NCBI GenBank assembly: GCA_002454975.1 | Contig: DKJZ01000058.1 | Coordinates: 1 to 26,810, forward strand | Source of the DNA: Hylemonella sp. UBA6679 | GTDB taxonomy: Bacteria > Pseudomonadota > Gammaproteobacteria > Burkholderiales > Burkholderiaceae_C | Length of the DNA: 26,810 nucleotides | Reading direction: 5' to 3' | In this document: positions 14,242 to 22,133 of the stretch, piece after piece | How positions within the stretch are numbered: the stretch's first letter is position 1 | How the letters are laid out: each line of letters opens with the position of its first letter | Made by a program: the position numbers and the translations under genes | The notes under the pieces: generated by a model | Told to the model about the DNA's origin: nothing | The model's database searches: none | What the model saw: the letters and a program-made list of their open reading frames with translations, nothing else

Positions 14242-16431
14242 ATGGATCAAACCCTCACACCTATCCTTTCAGCCATGGGTTCAGGCCTGCATGCGCAGCA
14301 ACCCCTGGTGTTGCCCACCTTGCGTGAAGAGCTGGATTTGCTGCCAGGCCCCACCTTGCCCGATGGTCAACCTAGCTGGATTTTGCATGACCCGGTCAGA
14401 CACCTTTTTTTTCGGCTGGACTGGTTGAGCTTTGAGTTCCTTAACCGCTGGTCTTTGCAAGATGCCGAGCGCATCGTCGAGAGCATTGCAGCCCAAACCA
14501 CCCTCACACCAGATCTGGACGACGTACGTGACTTGGTGGCCTTTCTGAGCAACAACGAGCTGGTGGTGCAGCACCAAAGTGGCAGTGCAGCCAAACTCGC
14601 GCAGCGCCTCGAGCATCTGCAGGGCACGCCCTTGAAATGGTTGTTGCACCACTACCTGTTTTTTCGGGTGCCGCTGATTCGCCCCGACGCATGGCTGACC
14701 CGCGCGTTGCCGTGGGTGCAGTTTTTCTTCAGTCGAACCTTTGCTGCGCTCACTGCGTTGGCTTTGCTCATCAGCTTAACGTTGATCGTGCGGCACTCGG
14801 ATGAATTCATGGGCACGCTCGTCGACACCTTCAACTTTGAAGGCTTGGCAGCCTATGGTGTGGCACTGTTTTTGGTGAAGTTGTTGCATGAGTTGGGTCA
14901 TGCTTTCACGGCCAAGCGGCATGGCTGCAGGATTCCTGCCATGGGCGTGGCCTTTTTGGTGATGTGGCCGATGGCCTACACCGACACCAATGAAACCTGG
15001 CGACTCACCAACCACTGGAAGCGTCTGCAGGTGTCTATAGCGGGCATGGCCACCGAGCTGGTGATTGCCGTGTGGGCCAGTTTGGCTTGGGGGCTGCTGC
15101 CGGATGGTGCTATGAAAAGTGCAGCATTCTTTCTTGCCACCACCAGCTGGATAGCCACTTTGATGATCAATGCCAGCCCGTTCATGCGCTTTGATGGCTA
15201 CTTTGTGCTTTGCGATTTACTCGATATGCCCAACCTACATGCCCGCAGTTTTGCCTTGGCACGCTGGCGGCTGCGCGAATACTTGTTTGCACTGGATGAG
15301 CCTAAGCCTGAGCATTTTTCTGCCCGCAAAGAATGGGCCTTGATCGTATTTGCGTTGTTCACTTGGGTCTACCGGTTGGTCGTGTTTCTGGGCATTGCAG
15401 TGCTGGTCTACACCTTCTTCATCAAGCTGGTGGGCATTGTGTTGTTTGCTGTGGAAATGCTGTGGTTTGTACTTTTGCCCATTTGGCGAGAGCTGCTGGC
15501 TTGGAAGTTGCGTTGGCCGGTCATCAAGTCGCAGACTCACAGCCTTTCGCGAGCGCGCTGGAGTGGGCTCTTGTTGGGCGTGTTGCTGTTGCTGCCTTTG
15601 CTGCCGTGGCCAGGCCGTGTCACGGCCAGCGCATTGCTGCGCCCAGCTGAGGTGTGGGCCTTGTATGCACCATCGGGCGCTAGGGTTGATGCCTTGCCGC
15701 ACCGTGAGGGTGGATCTGTGCAAGCGGGTGAGCCGCTCATCTCGCTGTTTGTGCCTGACTTGAAGATGCGTCGTCAGGCTTTGCAAGCCAAGATTGAGAG
15801 CTTGCGCTGGCAGGCTGCATCCTCAGGTTTTACCGACGATACACGCAGCCGCATGCTGTCAAACGAAGAGGCGCTCATCACCGCGCAAGCCGAGCTCAGC
15901 AGCCTGGAGACCGAGCTACTCAACTACGCCCCCAAAGCTCCGTTTGCCGGTGTGTTGCGCGACATGGACCCAGACTTAAGGGTGGGGCAGTGGTTGTCGC
16001 GGAAAGAAAAAGTGGCTGTGCTGACCGAGGCTTCTGGCGAGTGGGTGGTGGAAACCTGGTTGGATGAAGTGGCTGCGCAGCGTGTGCAGCTTAACGACGA
16101 GGCTTGGCTCACCATCGACATGGCCACAGGCCCTGTGTTGCGACTCAAGGTCAAAGCAATTGCTGAAGACGCGACACGCTTGCTTCCCAGGGCTGAACTT
16201 GCAGCGCCTTTGGGTGGCCATATTTTGGCTCGGGAAAAATCAGGGCAGTGGGTGCCAGAGATGGCGGTTTACAAGGTCACGTTGGTGCTGGCAGAAAAAA
16301 TGCCCACCGACTTTGAGCTGGCAGGCCAGTCTTGGCGGGGGCGATTGAACATACATACCAGCTGGCAATCGCCAGCCTGGCCGTATTTACGTCAGGTGGT
16401 GGCAGTGCTTGTCCGCGAGTTTGGGTTTTAG
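14242..16431 (+). CDS. PqqD-like / M50 site-2 protease / HlyD-type fusion protein
   Basis: A 729-residue polytopic membrane protein with three parts. Residues ~30-115 resemble a PqqD-type winged-helix peptide-binding domain (SWILHDPVRHLFFRLDWLSFEFL ... LVAFLSNNELVV). The middle (~150-460) is an M50 intramembrane metalloprotease with several hydrophobic segments, the zinc motif HELGH (H216, E217, H220) and the distal motif NASPFMRFDG (N310, D318); both are intact. The C-terminal third (~465-705) is a periplasmic HlyD-type module with a lipoyl half (YAPSGARVDALPHREGGSVQAG), a short coiled coil (~505-560), the second half (APFAGVLRDMDPDLRVGQW) and a barrel. I start at ATG 14242, preceded by AAAGG, rather than an in-frame TTG at 14224 inside the upstream gene. 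M50 enzymes cleave transmembrane or peptide substrates; here the enzyme may process or feed the giant protein to the adaptor/TolC path. That is inference. Confidence 0.9.
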   Translation: MDQTLTPILSAMGSGLHAQQPLVLPTLREELDLLPGPTLPDGQPSWILHDPVRHLFFRLDWLSFEFLNRWSLQDAERIVESIAAQTTLTPDLDDVRDLVAFLSNNELVVQHQSGSAAKLAQRLEHLQGTPLKWLLHHYLFFRVPLIRPDAWLTRALPWVQFFFSRTFAALTALALLISLTLIVRHSDEFMGTLVDTFNFEGLAAYGVALFLVKLLHELGHAFTAKRHGCRIPAMGVAFLVMWPMAYTDTNETWRLTNHWKRLQVSIAGMATELVIAVWASLAWGLLPDGAMKSAAFFLATTSWIATLMINASPFMRFDGYFVLCDLLDMPNLHARSFALARWRLREYLFALDEPKPEHFSARKEWALIVFALFTWVYRLVVFLGIAVLVYTFFIKLVGIVLFAVEMLWFVLLPIWRELLAWKLRWPVIKSQTHSLSRARWSGLLLGVLLLLPLLPWPGRVTASALLRPAEVWALYAPSGARVDALPHREGGSVQAGEPLISLFVPDLKMRRQALQAKIESLRWQAASSGFTDDTRSRMLSNEEALITAQAELSSLETELLNYAPKAPFAGVLRDMDPDLRVGQWLSRKEKVAVLTEASGEWVVETWLDEVAAQRVQLNDEAWLTIDMATGPVLRLKVKAIAEDATRLLPRAELAAPLGGHILAREKSGQWVPEMAVYKVTLVLAEKMPTDFELAGQSWRGRLNIHTSWQSPAWPYLRQVVAVLVREFGF

Positions 16432-16443
16432 GCCGTTTGCGGA

Positions 16444-16467
16444 GTCAGCCCACCACTTGCGGCTGAC
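16444..16467 (+). terminator. Hairpin after the M50 fusion gene
   Basis: A perfect 7-bp inverted repeat GTCAGCC (16444-16450) / GGCTGAC (16461-16467) with a 10-base loop lies in the 45-base gap between the convergent M50 and cytochrome c genes. There is no clear T-run on the plus strand, so it is a weak intrinsic terminator at best; it could stop transcripts from both sides. Its arms share GTCAGC/GCTGAC with the hairpin at 1655-1674. Confidence 0.4.
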
Positions 16468-16476
16468 AACCTTGGT

Positions 16477-16782
16477 TTACTTGATCGACAACACCCAGGC
16501 GGCCAACTTCTTGGCGTCAGCATCGCTCACCTGAGCTTGCGCGGGCATGGGAATGGCGCCCCACACGCCGCTGCCACCTTTTTGAATTTTGGTGGCGAGC
16601 ATGTCGGCAGCGGTTTTATTGCCGGCGTATTTGGCAGCCACGTCTTTAAAGGCAGGGCCAACCACTTTGTTGGCCACGCCATGGCAAGCCAGGCAGTTTT
16701 TGGAGGTGGCCAGGGCTTGGTCAGCCAAGACCGGAGCGCTCAGGGTGGCCAGAGCGAGGGCTGTGAACAAAACGCGTTTCAT
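16477..16782 (-). CDS. Small class I cytochrome c (c551/c552 type)
   Basis: A 101-residue periplasmic electron carrier. The signal peptide is residues 1-20 (PVLA|D). The haem c site is C30-L-A-C33-H34, and M79 in IPMPAQ is the likely sixth ligand; the fold pattern (VGPAFKDVAAKYAG ... KIQKGGSGVWG ... DAKKLAAWVLSIK) is that of cytochrome c551/c552. The start at 16782 is supported by an AGGAGA ribosome-binding site; the frame runs further upstream through ilvD DNA but that is not a real extension. Such proteins shuttle electrons between the bc1 complex and terminal oxidases or denitrification enzymes. It lies 22 bases downstream of ilvD on the same strand and may be partly co-transcribed, though the two have no shared pathway. 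Confidence 0.93.
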   Translation of the reverse strand: MKRVLFTALALATLSAPVLADQALATSKNCLACHGVANKVVGPAFKDVAAKYAGNKTAADMLATKIQKGGSGVWGAIPMPAQAQVSDADAKKLAAWVLSIK

Positions 16783-16804
16783 AGGGTCTCCTTGGTTAAA
16801 AAAA

Positions 16805-18499
16805 TCAATAGTCGTCGAGCACCGCGCCTTTGCTGGCGGTCGATGCGTTACGGGCAAACTTGGCTTGCACGCCACGGGTGTAGCGTGGCGCCGGTGCCGT
16901 CCAAGCCGCGCGGCGCTTGGCAATCTCGGCTTCGGGCACATTGAGTTCGAGCAGCAACTGACGCGCATCGATGGTGATGCTGTCGCCCTCGTGCACCAAA
17001 CCAATCGTGCCACCCACCGCAGCTTCGGGGGCCACGTGGCCCACCACCATGCCCCAGGTGCCGCCTGAAAAACGGCCATCCGTGATCAGGCCCACGCTTT
17101 CACCCAGGCCCGCGCCAATCAGCGCGCCGGTAGGTGCCAACATTTCAGGCATGCCCGGGCCGCCTTTGGGGCCAAGGTAGCGCAAGACCATCACGTCGCC
17201 CGCTTTGATCTTGCCATCCAAAATCGCCTTGAGCGCCGACTGCTCGTCGTCAAACACGCGTGCGGGGCCAGTGATGACGGGATTTTTCAAACCGGTGATT
17301 TTGGCCACAGCGCCTTCAGGGCTCAGGTTGCCCTTGAGGATGGCCAGGTGGCCTTGCTTGTACATCGCGTTGTCGATGGTGCGGATCACATCCTGGTCAG
17401 CGCGGGGCTGATCGGGGATGTCTTTGAGCACCTCGGCAATGGTTTGACCGGTGATGGTCATACAGTCGCCGTGCAACAAGCCAGCGTTGAGCAAAACCTT
17501 CATCACTTGGGGAATACCACCAGCGCGGTGCAGGTCCACAGCCAGGTATTTGCCGCTGGGCTTCAAATCACAAATCACCGGGGTTTTCTGGCGCACGCGC
17601 TCAAAGTCATCAATCGTCCACTCCACACCAGCGGCGTGGGCAATGGCCAAGAAGTGCAGCACCGCGTTGGTCGAACCACCGGTGGCCATGATCACAGCCA
17701 CCGCGTTCTCGATGGATTTGCGGGTCACGATGTCGCGCGGCTTGATGTCTTTTTTGATGGCCTCGATCAGCACCTTGGCCGACTCTTTGGCCGAGTTCAT
17801 TTTCTCGTCATGGGGGTTGGCCATGGTGGACGAGAAGGGCAGGGAAATGCCCAGGGCTTCAAACGCGCTGGACATGGTGTTGGCGGTGTACATGCCGCCG
17901 CAAGAACCCGTGCCTGGAATGGCGCGTTGCTCGATTTGCTTGAGGTCTTCGTCGCTCAATTTACCAGCGGCGTTCTCGCCCACGGCTTCAAACACGCTCA
18001 CGATGTTGAGATCTTTGCCCTGGTAGTGGCCGGGCAGAATCGTGCCGCCGTACACATAAATGGCCGGCACATTGGCGCGCAACATGCCCATGAGGCCGCC
18101 AGGCATGTTCTTGTCGCAACCGCCCACCACCACCACGCCGTCCATCCATTGGCCCTGCACGCAGGTCTCGATGCAGTCGCTGATGACCTCGCGGCTCACC
18201 AGGCTGTACTTCATGCCTTCGGTGCCCATGGCCATGCCATCCGAAATCGTGGGGGTGCCAAACACCTGCGCGTTGCCACCGGCTTCTTCAATACCGGCAA
18301 TGGCCGCATCAGCGAGCTTTTGCAGACCCGAATTGCAAGGGGTGATGGTGCTGTGGCCGTTGGCCACGCCCACCATGGGTTTGCCAAAGTCAGACTCTTT
18401 GTAGCCCATGCCGTAGTACATGGAGCGGTTGGGCGCGCGGGATTTGCCCTCGGTGATGTTGGCCGAGCGACGGTTGATCTGGATGGGTTTGGTGTCCAT
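16805..18499 (-). CDS. ilvD: Dihydroxy-acid dehydratase
   Basis: A 564-residue member of the IlvD/Edd family. It converts 2,3-dihydroxy-isovalerate and 2,3-dihydroxy-3-methylvalerate to the 2-oxo acids, the next-to-last step of valine and isoleucine synthesis, in the cytoplasm. The iron-sulfur cysteines are visible: C55 (TPCNSGLQ), C128 (GGCDKNMPGG) and C200 (GTGSCGGMYTANTMSS). Length and the ordered motifs match IlvD rather than the phosphogluconate dehydratase Edd. The start at 18499 (MDTKPIQINRRS) fits the family N-terminus; a longer open frame upstream overlaps the divergent lgt region and lacks family similarity. The gene is divergent from lgt, with a small hairpin in the leader. Confidence 0.97.
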   Translation of the reverse strand: MDTKPIQINRRSANITEGKSRAPNRSMYYGMGYKESDFGKPMVGVANGHSTITPCNSGLQKLADAAIAGIEEAGGNAQVFGTPTISDGMAMGTEGMKYSLVSREVISDCIETCVQGQWMDGVVVVGGCDKNMPGGLMGMLRANVPAIYVYGGTILPGHYQGKDLNIVSVFEAVGENAAGKLSDEDLKQIEQRAIPGTGSCGGMYTANTMSSAFEALGISLPFSSTMANPHDEKMNSAKESAKVLIEAIKKDIKPRDIVTRKSIENAVAVIMATGGSTNAVLHFLAIAHAAGVEWTIDDFERVRQKTPVICDLKPSGKYLAVDLHRAGGIPQVMKVLLNAGLLHGDCMTITGQTIAEVLKDIPDQPRADQDVIRTIDNAMYKQGHLAILKGNLSPEGAVAKITGLKNPVITGPARVFDDEQSALKAILDGKIKAGDVMVLRYLGPKGGPGMPEMLAPTGALIGAGLGESVGLITDGRFSGGTWGMVVGHVAPEAAVGGTIGLVHEGDSITIDARQLLLELNVPEAEIAKRRAAWTAPAPRYTRGVQAKFARNASTASKGAVLDDY

Positions 18500-18520
18500 G
18501 TTTGCTTTTGTGAAGGGTTG

Positions 18521-18535
18521 GCACCCTTGGGGTGC
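18521..18535 (-). promoter_or_regulatory. Short leader hairpin upstream of ilvD
   Basis: Perfect 6-bp arms GCACCC / GGGTGC around a 3-base loop lie 22 bases before the ilvD start on the minus strand. It would form in the 5' leader of ilvD. There is no T-run toward ilvD and no obvious leader peptide, so I cannot assign attenuation; it may affect translation or be incidental. The rest of the 169-base ilvD/lgt divergent gap shows nothing I can name. Confidence 0.25.
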
Positions 18536-18668
18536 AAGAAAACGCAAAACCCCGAGTGTAAGCGTGCCGCGATGCGCCCAAAAGCTTTCTGGTTTTGTGG
18601 TCAATGCATCGGCCCGTTCTTGCCCTGGATCGTGCGGCCATGCCCAGCCCTGCGGCACAATCACGGCC

Positions 18669-19478
18669 ATGCTTACTCACCCGCAGATAGACCCGGTAGC
18701 CTTGCAACTCGGCCCGCTGGCCATCCATTGGTATGGCCTGACCTACCTGGCCGCGTTTGGCTTGTTTTTGTTTTTGGGCTTGCAGCGCCTCCAGCACCCC
18801 AGCTTTGCCAAGCTCAAGGGTGAGGCGGCTTGGCAGCGCAAAGACGTGGAAGACGTTTTGTTTTTGGGTGTCTTGGGCGTGGTGCTGGGCGGACGCGTGG
18901 GTTATTGCTTGTTTTACAAGCCCGGCTATTACCTGTCGCACCCGCTGGAGATCTTTGCGGTCTGGCAAGGCGGCATGAGTTTTCATGGCGGCATGCTGGG
19001 GGTGTTTGCGGCCATGGCTTGGTTTGCGTACTCGCGCCGCAAGCCCTGGCTGCAGGTGACAGACTTCATCGCGCCTTGTGTGCCCACGGGCTTGGCCGCT
19101 GGGCGTGTGGGCAACTTCATCAATGGTGAGTTGTGGGGGCGTTTGGCCGAGCCCAGCTTGCCCTGGGGCATGGTGTTTCCTGGAAGTGGCACGCCGCTGC
19201 CTCGGCACCCCTCGCAGCTCTACCAATTTGCTTTGGAAGGCGTGCTCTTGTTTGTGTTGCTGTGGCTGTATGCCCGTGCGCCGCGTAAGACCGGGCAAGT
19301 CAGCGCTGTCTTTCTCATGGGCTATGGGCTCATGCGCTTCACGGCTGAGTTTTTCCGCGAGCCCGATGCGCACTTGGGCCTGTTGTCGCTGGGCATGAGC
19401 ATGGGGCAGTGGTTGTGCGTGCCCATGGTGTTGGGCGGCGTGGCCTTGTGGGTTTGGGCCACGCGCAAGGTGCGTTGA
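18669..19478 (+). CDS. lgt: Prolipoprotein diacylglyceryl transferase
   Basis: A 269-residue polytopic inner-membrane enzyme that moves diacylglycerol from phosphatidylglycerol to the lipobox cysteine of prolipoproteins, the first step of lipoprotein maturation. The Lgt signature GRVGNFINGELWGR spans residues 145-158 (R146 corresponds to E. coli R143), and H106 in GGMSFHGGM corresponds to E. coli H103. The N-terminus MLTHPQIDPVALQLGPLAIHWYG is the usual one, so the ATG at 18669 is chosen although an open frame extends further upstream. It would act on lipoproteins including the TolC-like protein of this window. It is divergent from ilvD and followed by a 142-base gap. Confidence 0.97.
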   Translation: MLTHPQIDPVALQLGPLAIHWYGLTYLAAFGLFLFLGLQRLQHPSFAKLKGEAAWQRKDVEDVLFLGVLGVVLGGRVGYCLFYKPGYYLSHPLEIFAVWQGGMSFHGGMLGVFAAMAWFAYSRRKPWLQVTDFIAPCVPTGLAAGRVGNFINGELWGRLAEPSLPWGMVFPGSGTPLPRHPSQLYQFALEGVLLFVLLWLYARAPRKTGQVSAVFLMGYGLMRFTAEFFREPDAHLGLLSLGMSMGQWLCVPMVLGGVALWVWATRKVR

Positions 19479-19531
19479 CTCTCAGGTGCCCGGTTGCTGG
19501 GGCGAGTTTTAAGTGTTACTACGCAGATGCG

Positions 19532-19546
19532 CGTCAAGGTTTGACG
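19532..19546. promoter_or_regulatory. Inverted repeat upstream of the malonate operon
   Basis: CGTCAA-GGT-TTGACG is a perfect 6-bp-arm inverted repeat 75-89 bases before the malonyl-CoA decarboxylase start, in the 142-base gap after lgt. It is a candidate operator; its right arm TTGACG could also serve as a -35 element, but I see no -10 at good spacing (TAATCG is too close). No regulator gene for malonate use lies in the window, so the cognate protein is unknown. Confidence 0.3.
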
Positions 19547-19620
19547 GTTGCAGATGTTCATAATCGCTGAAGTCTTTTCTCAACCCAAGCGACCCATTTG
19601 TCGACCCCAAGACCTCTGGC

Positions 19621-21066
19621 ATGAGTACCCCTGGATGGATTTCGCGCAGCGTCTCCCGCTTGCGTGCGGTGTCTGAGCCGCACGCAGAGCCAGTCACGCC
19701 CAAAACCAAAGAGGCCGACACCAGCCGACGCAGCATGCGCGAGCGGCTCGACGGCACTTTGCGCCACAGCGAAGAGGCTTTGTCGCCCCGCGTGTTGCGC
19801 CGCACGCTGCACGAGCTCAAAGCCATTGTGGACACGCAGCTCAGCGAAATTGAAGCGGGCAAACGTGCCAAAGGCGTCGCCGCTTGGTATGCCCGCGCCA
19901 CCCCCGAGGAGCGAAGCGACTGTTGGCTCTTGATGAGCGAGCAGTTTGCCCCCGATGCCCAGCACATCCGCATGGCGCGCGAGCAATACGAAGCCGCTTT
20001 AGGTACGGCAGAAGAGGGTGCTGCCGAGGTCAAGCTGCGCAAGGCTTTTTACTCGCCGCGCACCCGCTTGCTGCAACGCTTCTCGGTGTTCCCTGAGGGC
20101 ATGCGTTTTTTGGTGGACATGCGCGCCGAGCTGCTGCCCCAACTCAAGTCTGAAAAACGTTTGCTCGCGCTCGATGCGGAGCTCGAGGTGTTGTTTTCCA
20201 CCTGGTTTGACGTGGCTTTTTTAGAGCTGCGCCGCATCAGCTGGGATTCGCCGGCCTCGCTGATTGAAAAGCTCATCAAGTACGAGGCCGTGCACGACAT
20301 ACGCAGCTGGGCCGACTTGAAAAACCGCCTCGACAGCGACCGCCGTTGCTATGGTTTTTTTCACCCGCGTTTGCCCGACGAGCCACTCATTTTTGTGGAG
20401 GTGGCCCTGCTCGACGAGATGGCCGCCACCGTCACGCCCTTGCTCGACGAGGGCGGTGCCGTGGCCGACTTGGGCAAAGCCACGCACGCTATTTTTTACA
20501 GCATCAGCAACACCCAACCGGGTTTGAAGGGTGTGAGTTTTGGCGACTCGCTCATCAAGCGTGTGGTGGACACTTTGCGCGCCGATTTCCCCAGGCTCAA
20601 AACCTTTGTCACGCTTTCGCCCATTCCGGGTTTTCGGGCCTGGCTGGGCAAACATGCGCCGCGCATGCTCGAGCAACTCAGCGACAAAGAACGCCGCGAG
20701 CTCGGCCGCGCCTGCGGCTTTGAGCCACCAGGCGCCGAGCACGTGCTCAGTGTCGCCGACAAGCCCCTGGGCTTGAGTGACAAATCCCCGGTGCGCGCTT
20801 TTCTCATGCGCTGCGCGGCCCACTACCTGGGCCGTGAGCTGGTCGACGACAAGCCCCTGGACCCGGTGGCGCGTTTTCACCTGGGCAACGGTGCGCGTGT
20901 CGAGCGCATCAACTGGGCGGGCGACCCTTCCAGCAAGGGGCTCAAGCAGTCGTACGGGCTCATGGTCAACTACTTGTACGACCTGAAAAAACTGCACAAA
21001 CACAGGGCTCAATTGGCCACAGGCAAAATCCCGGTGTCCAGTGACGTGAGTGACCTACATTTTTAA
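19621..21066 (+). CDS. matA: Malonyl-CoA decarboxylase
   Basis: A 481-residue enzyme that converts malonyl-CoA to acetyl-CoA and CO2. The N-terminal half is helical (about 60-200); the C-terminal catalytic domain has the acetyltransferase-like fold of the family. Recognisable blocks are GFFHPRLPDEPLIFVEVAL, SISNTQPGLKGVSFGDSLIKRVV, LSPIPGF with the likely catalytic S333, and FHLGNGA with H420, then the conserved SYGLMVNYLYDL near the end. It is the first gene of a four-gene run that ends in malonyl-CoA synthetase, which together would turn malonate into acetyl-CoA. Only 13 bases separate it from the binding-protein gene. The symbol follows the rhizobial mat naming. Confidence 0.95.
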   Translation: MSTPGWISRSVSRLRAVSEPHAEPVTPKTKEADTSRRSMRERLDGTLRHSEEALSPRVLRRTLHELKAIVDTQLSEIEAGKRAKGVAAWYARATPEERSDCWLLMSEQFAPDAQHIRMAREQYEAALGTAEEGAAEVKLRKAFYSPRTRLLQRFSVFPEGMRFLVDMRAELLPQLKSEKRLLALDAELEVLFSTWFDVAFLELRRISWDSPASLIEKLIKYEAVHDIRSWADLKNRLDSDRRCYGFFHPRLPDEPLIFVEVALLDEMAATVTPLLDEGGAVADLGKATHAIFYSISNTQPGLKGVSFGDSLIKRVVDTLRADFPRLKTFVTLSPIPGFRAWLGKHAPRMLEQLSDKERRELGRACGFEPPGAEHVLSVADKPLGLSDKSPVRAFLMRCAAHYLGRELVDDKPLDPVARFHLGNGARVERINWAGDPSSKGLKQSYGLMVNYLYDLKKLHKHRAQLATGKIPVSSDVSDLHF

Positions 21067-21079
21067 CCAGGAGACTTCC

Positions 21080-22090
21080 ATGAACAAATTGACAACCCGC
21101 CGCTTGGTGCTGGGCCGCGCTGCAGCTGCTGTGGCCGGCTTGACAGGCCTGAGTGGTCTGGTGGGCAGTGGTGCTGCTTGGGCTCAGGCCTCGGCTTGGC
21201 CAGCCAAGCCTGTCACCATGGTGGTGCCTTTCCCAGCGGGTGGTGGAACCGATGCGTTTGCGCGCCCGCTCTCGGCCCAGTTCTCCAAGCTCACCGGCAA
21301 GCAACTCATCATCGACAACCGCGGTGGCGCTGGCGGCACCTTGGGTGCTGGCGTGGCTGCCAAAGCCGCCCCCGATGGCTACAGCATGTTCATGGGCGCG
21401 GTGCACCACACCATTGCACCAAGCATGTACCCCAAGCTCGACTACAACCTCGAGCGCGATTTCATCCCCTTGTCGCTGGTGGCCGTGGTGCCCCAAGTGC
21501 TGGTGGTCAACCCTGCGCGCATTCCCGGTGATTTCAAAGCCTTTCTCGCGCAGGTCAAAGCCAACCCCGGCAAGCTCAACTACGGCTCGGCAGGCGGGGG
21601 CACCTCGCACCACCTCGCCGGCGAGTTGTTCAAGCAGCAAACCAACACCTTCATCACCCACATTCCTTACCGTGGTGCTGGCCCGGCTTTGCAAGACCTG
21701 ATTGCCGGCAATGTCGACATGATGTTTGACGGCCTGGGCTCCTCGGCTGCCCACATCAAGGGGGGGCGCATCAAGGCGCTGATGGTCTCGGGCAACAAGC
21801 GCAACCCTGCATTCCCTGACGTGCCCTGCGCGGCTGAGTTGGGCTTGCCCGACTACACCGTGAGCACCTGGTACGGCGTGTGGACCGTCAAAGGAACCCC
21901 CGCTGACATCCAAGCCCGCATGATCGAAGAAATTCGCCGCGCCGGTTTGTCCGACGAAGCCCGCGCCATCTGGGCCAACCAGGGCGCTGAGTTCTCCAAC
22001 ATGAACCAGCAGCAGTTTGGTCAATTCATCAGCTCCGAGATTGCTCGCTGGGCGCAGGTGGTCAAAGCCTCGGGCGCCAAGCTCGACTGA
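21080..22090 (+). CDS. Bug/TctC-family periplasmic solute-binding protein
   Basis: A 336-residue tripartite tricarboxylate transporter binding protein. ATG 21080 follows AGGAGA, which decides the start over an upstream in-frame codon. The N-terminus has a twin-arginine-like signal (TTRRLVLG followed by an Ala/Gly-rich core) ending near GAAWAQA. The mature part carries Bug landmarks: WPAKPVTMVVPFPAGGGTDAFAR, IIDNRGGAGGTLGAG, AKAAPDGY, and GSAGGGTSHHLAGELFK. Bug proteins bind carboxylates in the periplasm and deliver them to TctA/TctB membrane subunits, which are absent here; this family is commonly found as orphans in Burkholderiales. Its place between matA and matB suggests a malonate-type ligand (inference). 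Confidence 0.93.
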   Translation: MNKLTTRRLVLGRAAAAVAGLTGLSGLVGSGAAWAQASAWPAKPVTMVVPFPAGGGTDAFARPLSAQFSKLTGKQLIIDNRGGAGGTLGAGVAAKAAPDGYSMFMGAVHHTIAPSMYPKLDYNLERDFIPLSLVAVVPQVLVVNPARIPGDFKAFLAQVKANPGKLNYGSAGGGTSHHLAGELFKQQTNTFITHIPYRGAGPALQDLIAGNVDMMFDGLGSSAAHIKGGRIKALMVSGNKRNPAFPDVPCAAELGLPDYTVSTWYGVWTVKGTPADIQARMIEEIRRAGLSDEARAIWANQGAEFSNMNQQQFGQFISSEIARWAQVVKASGAKLD

Positions 22091-22133
22091 TGTGGCCCAA
22101 GATGCAGCGCCCCTGACCCCACCGCTTGCCACC

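Noticed and set aside
18500..18668. Upstream open-frame extensions of ilvD and lgt through the divergent gap
   Set aside because: Both extensions lack family similarity, overlap each other on opposite strands, and would add unusual N-terminal tails to proteins whose normal starts are clear.
17348..18823. A 491-codon open frame on the plus strand opposite ilvD
   Set aside because: It is antisense to a clearly conserved ilvD, is rich in His/Gly/Ala/Val as expected for the complement of GC-rich coding DNA, and shows no domain or ribosome-binding site.
19479..19620. A classic sigma-70 promoter before the malonate operon (TTGACG with TAATCG)
   Set aside because: The spacing between the two elements is only about 14 bases, too short for a normal promoter.
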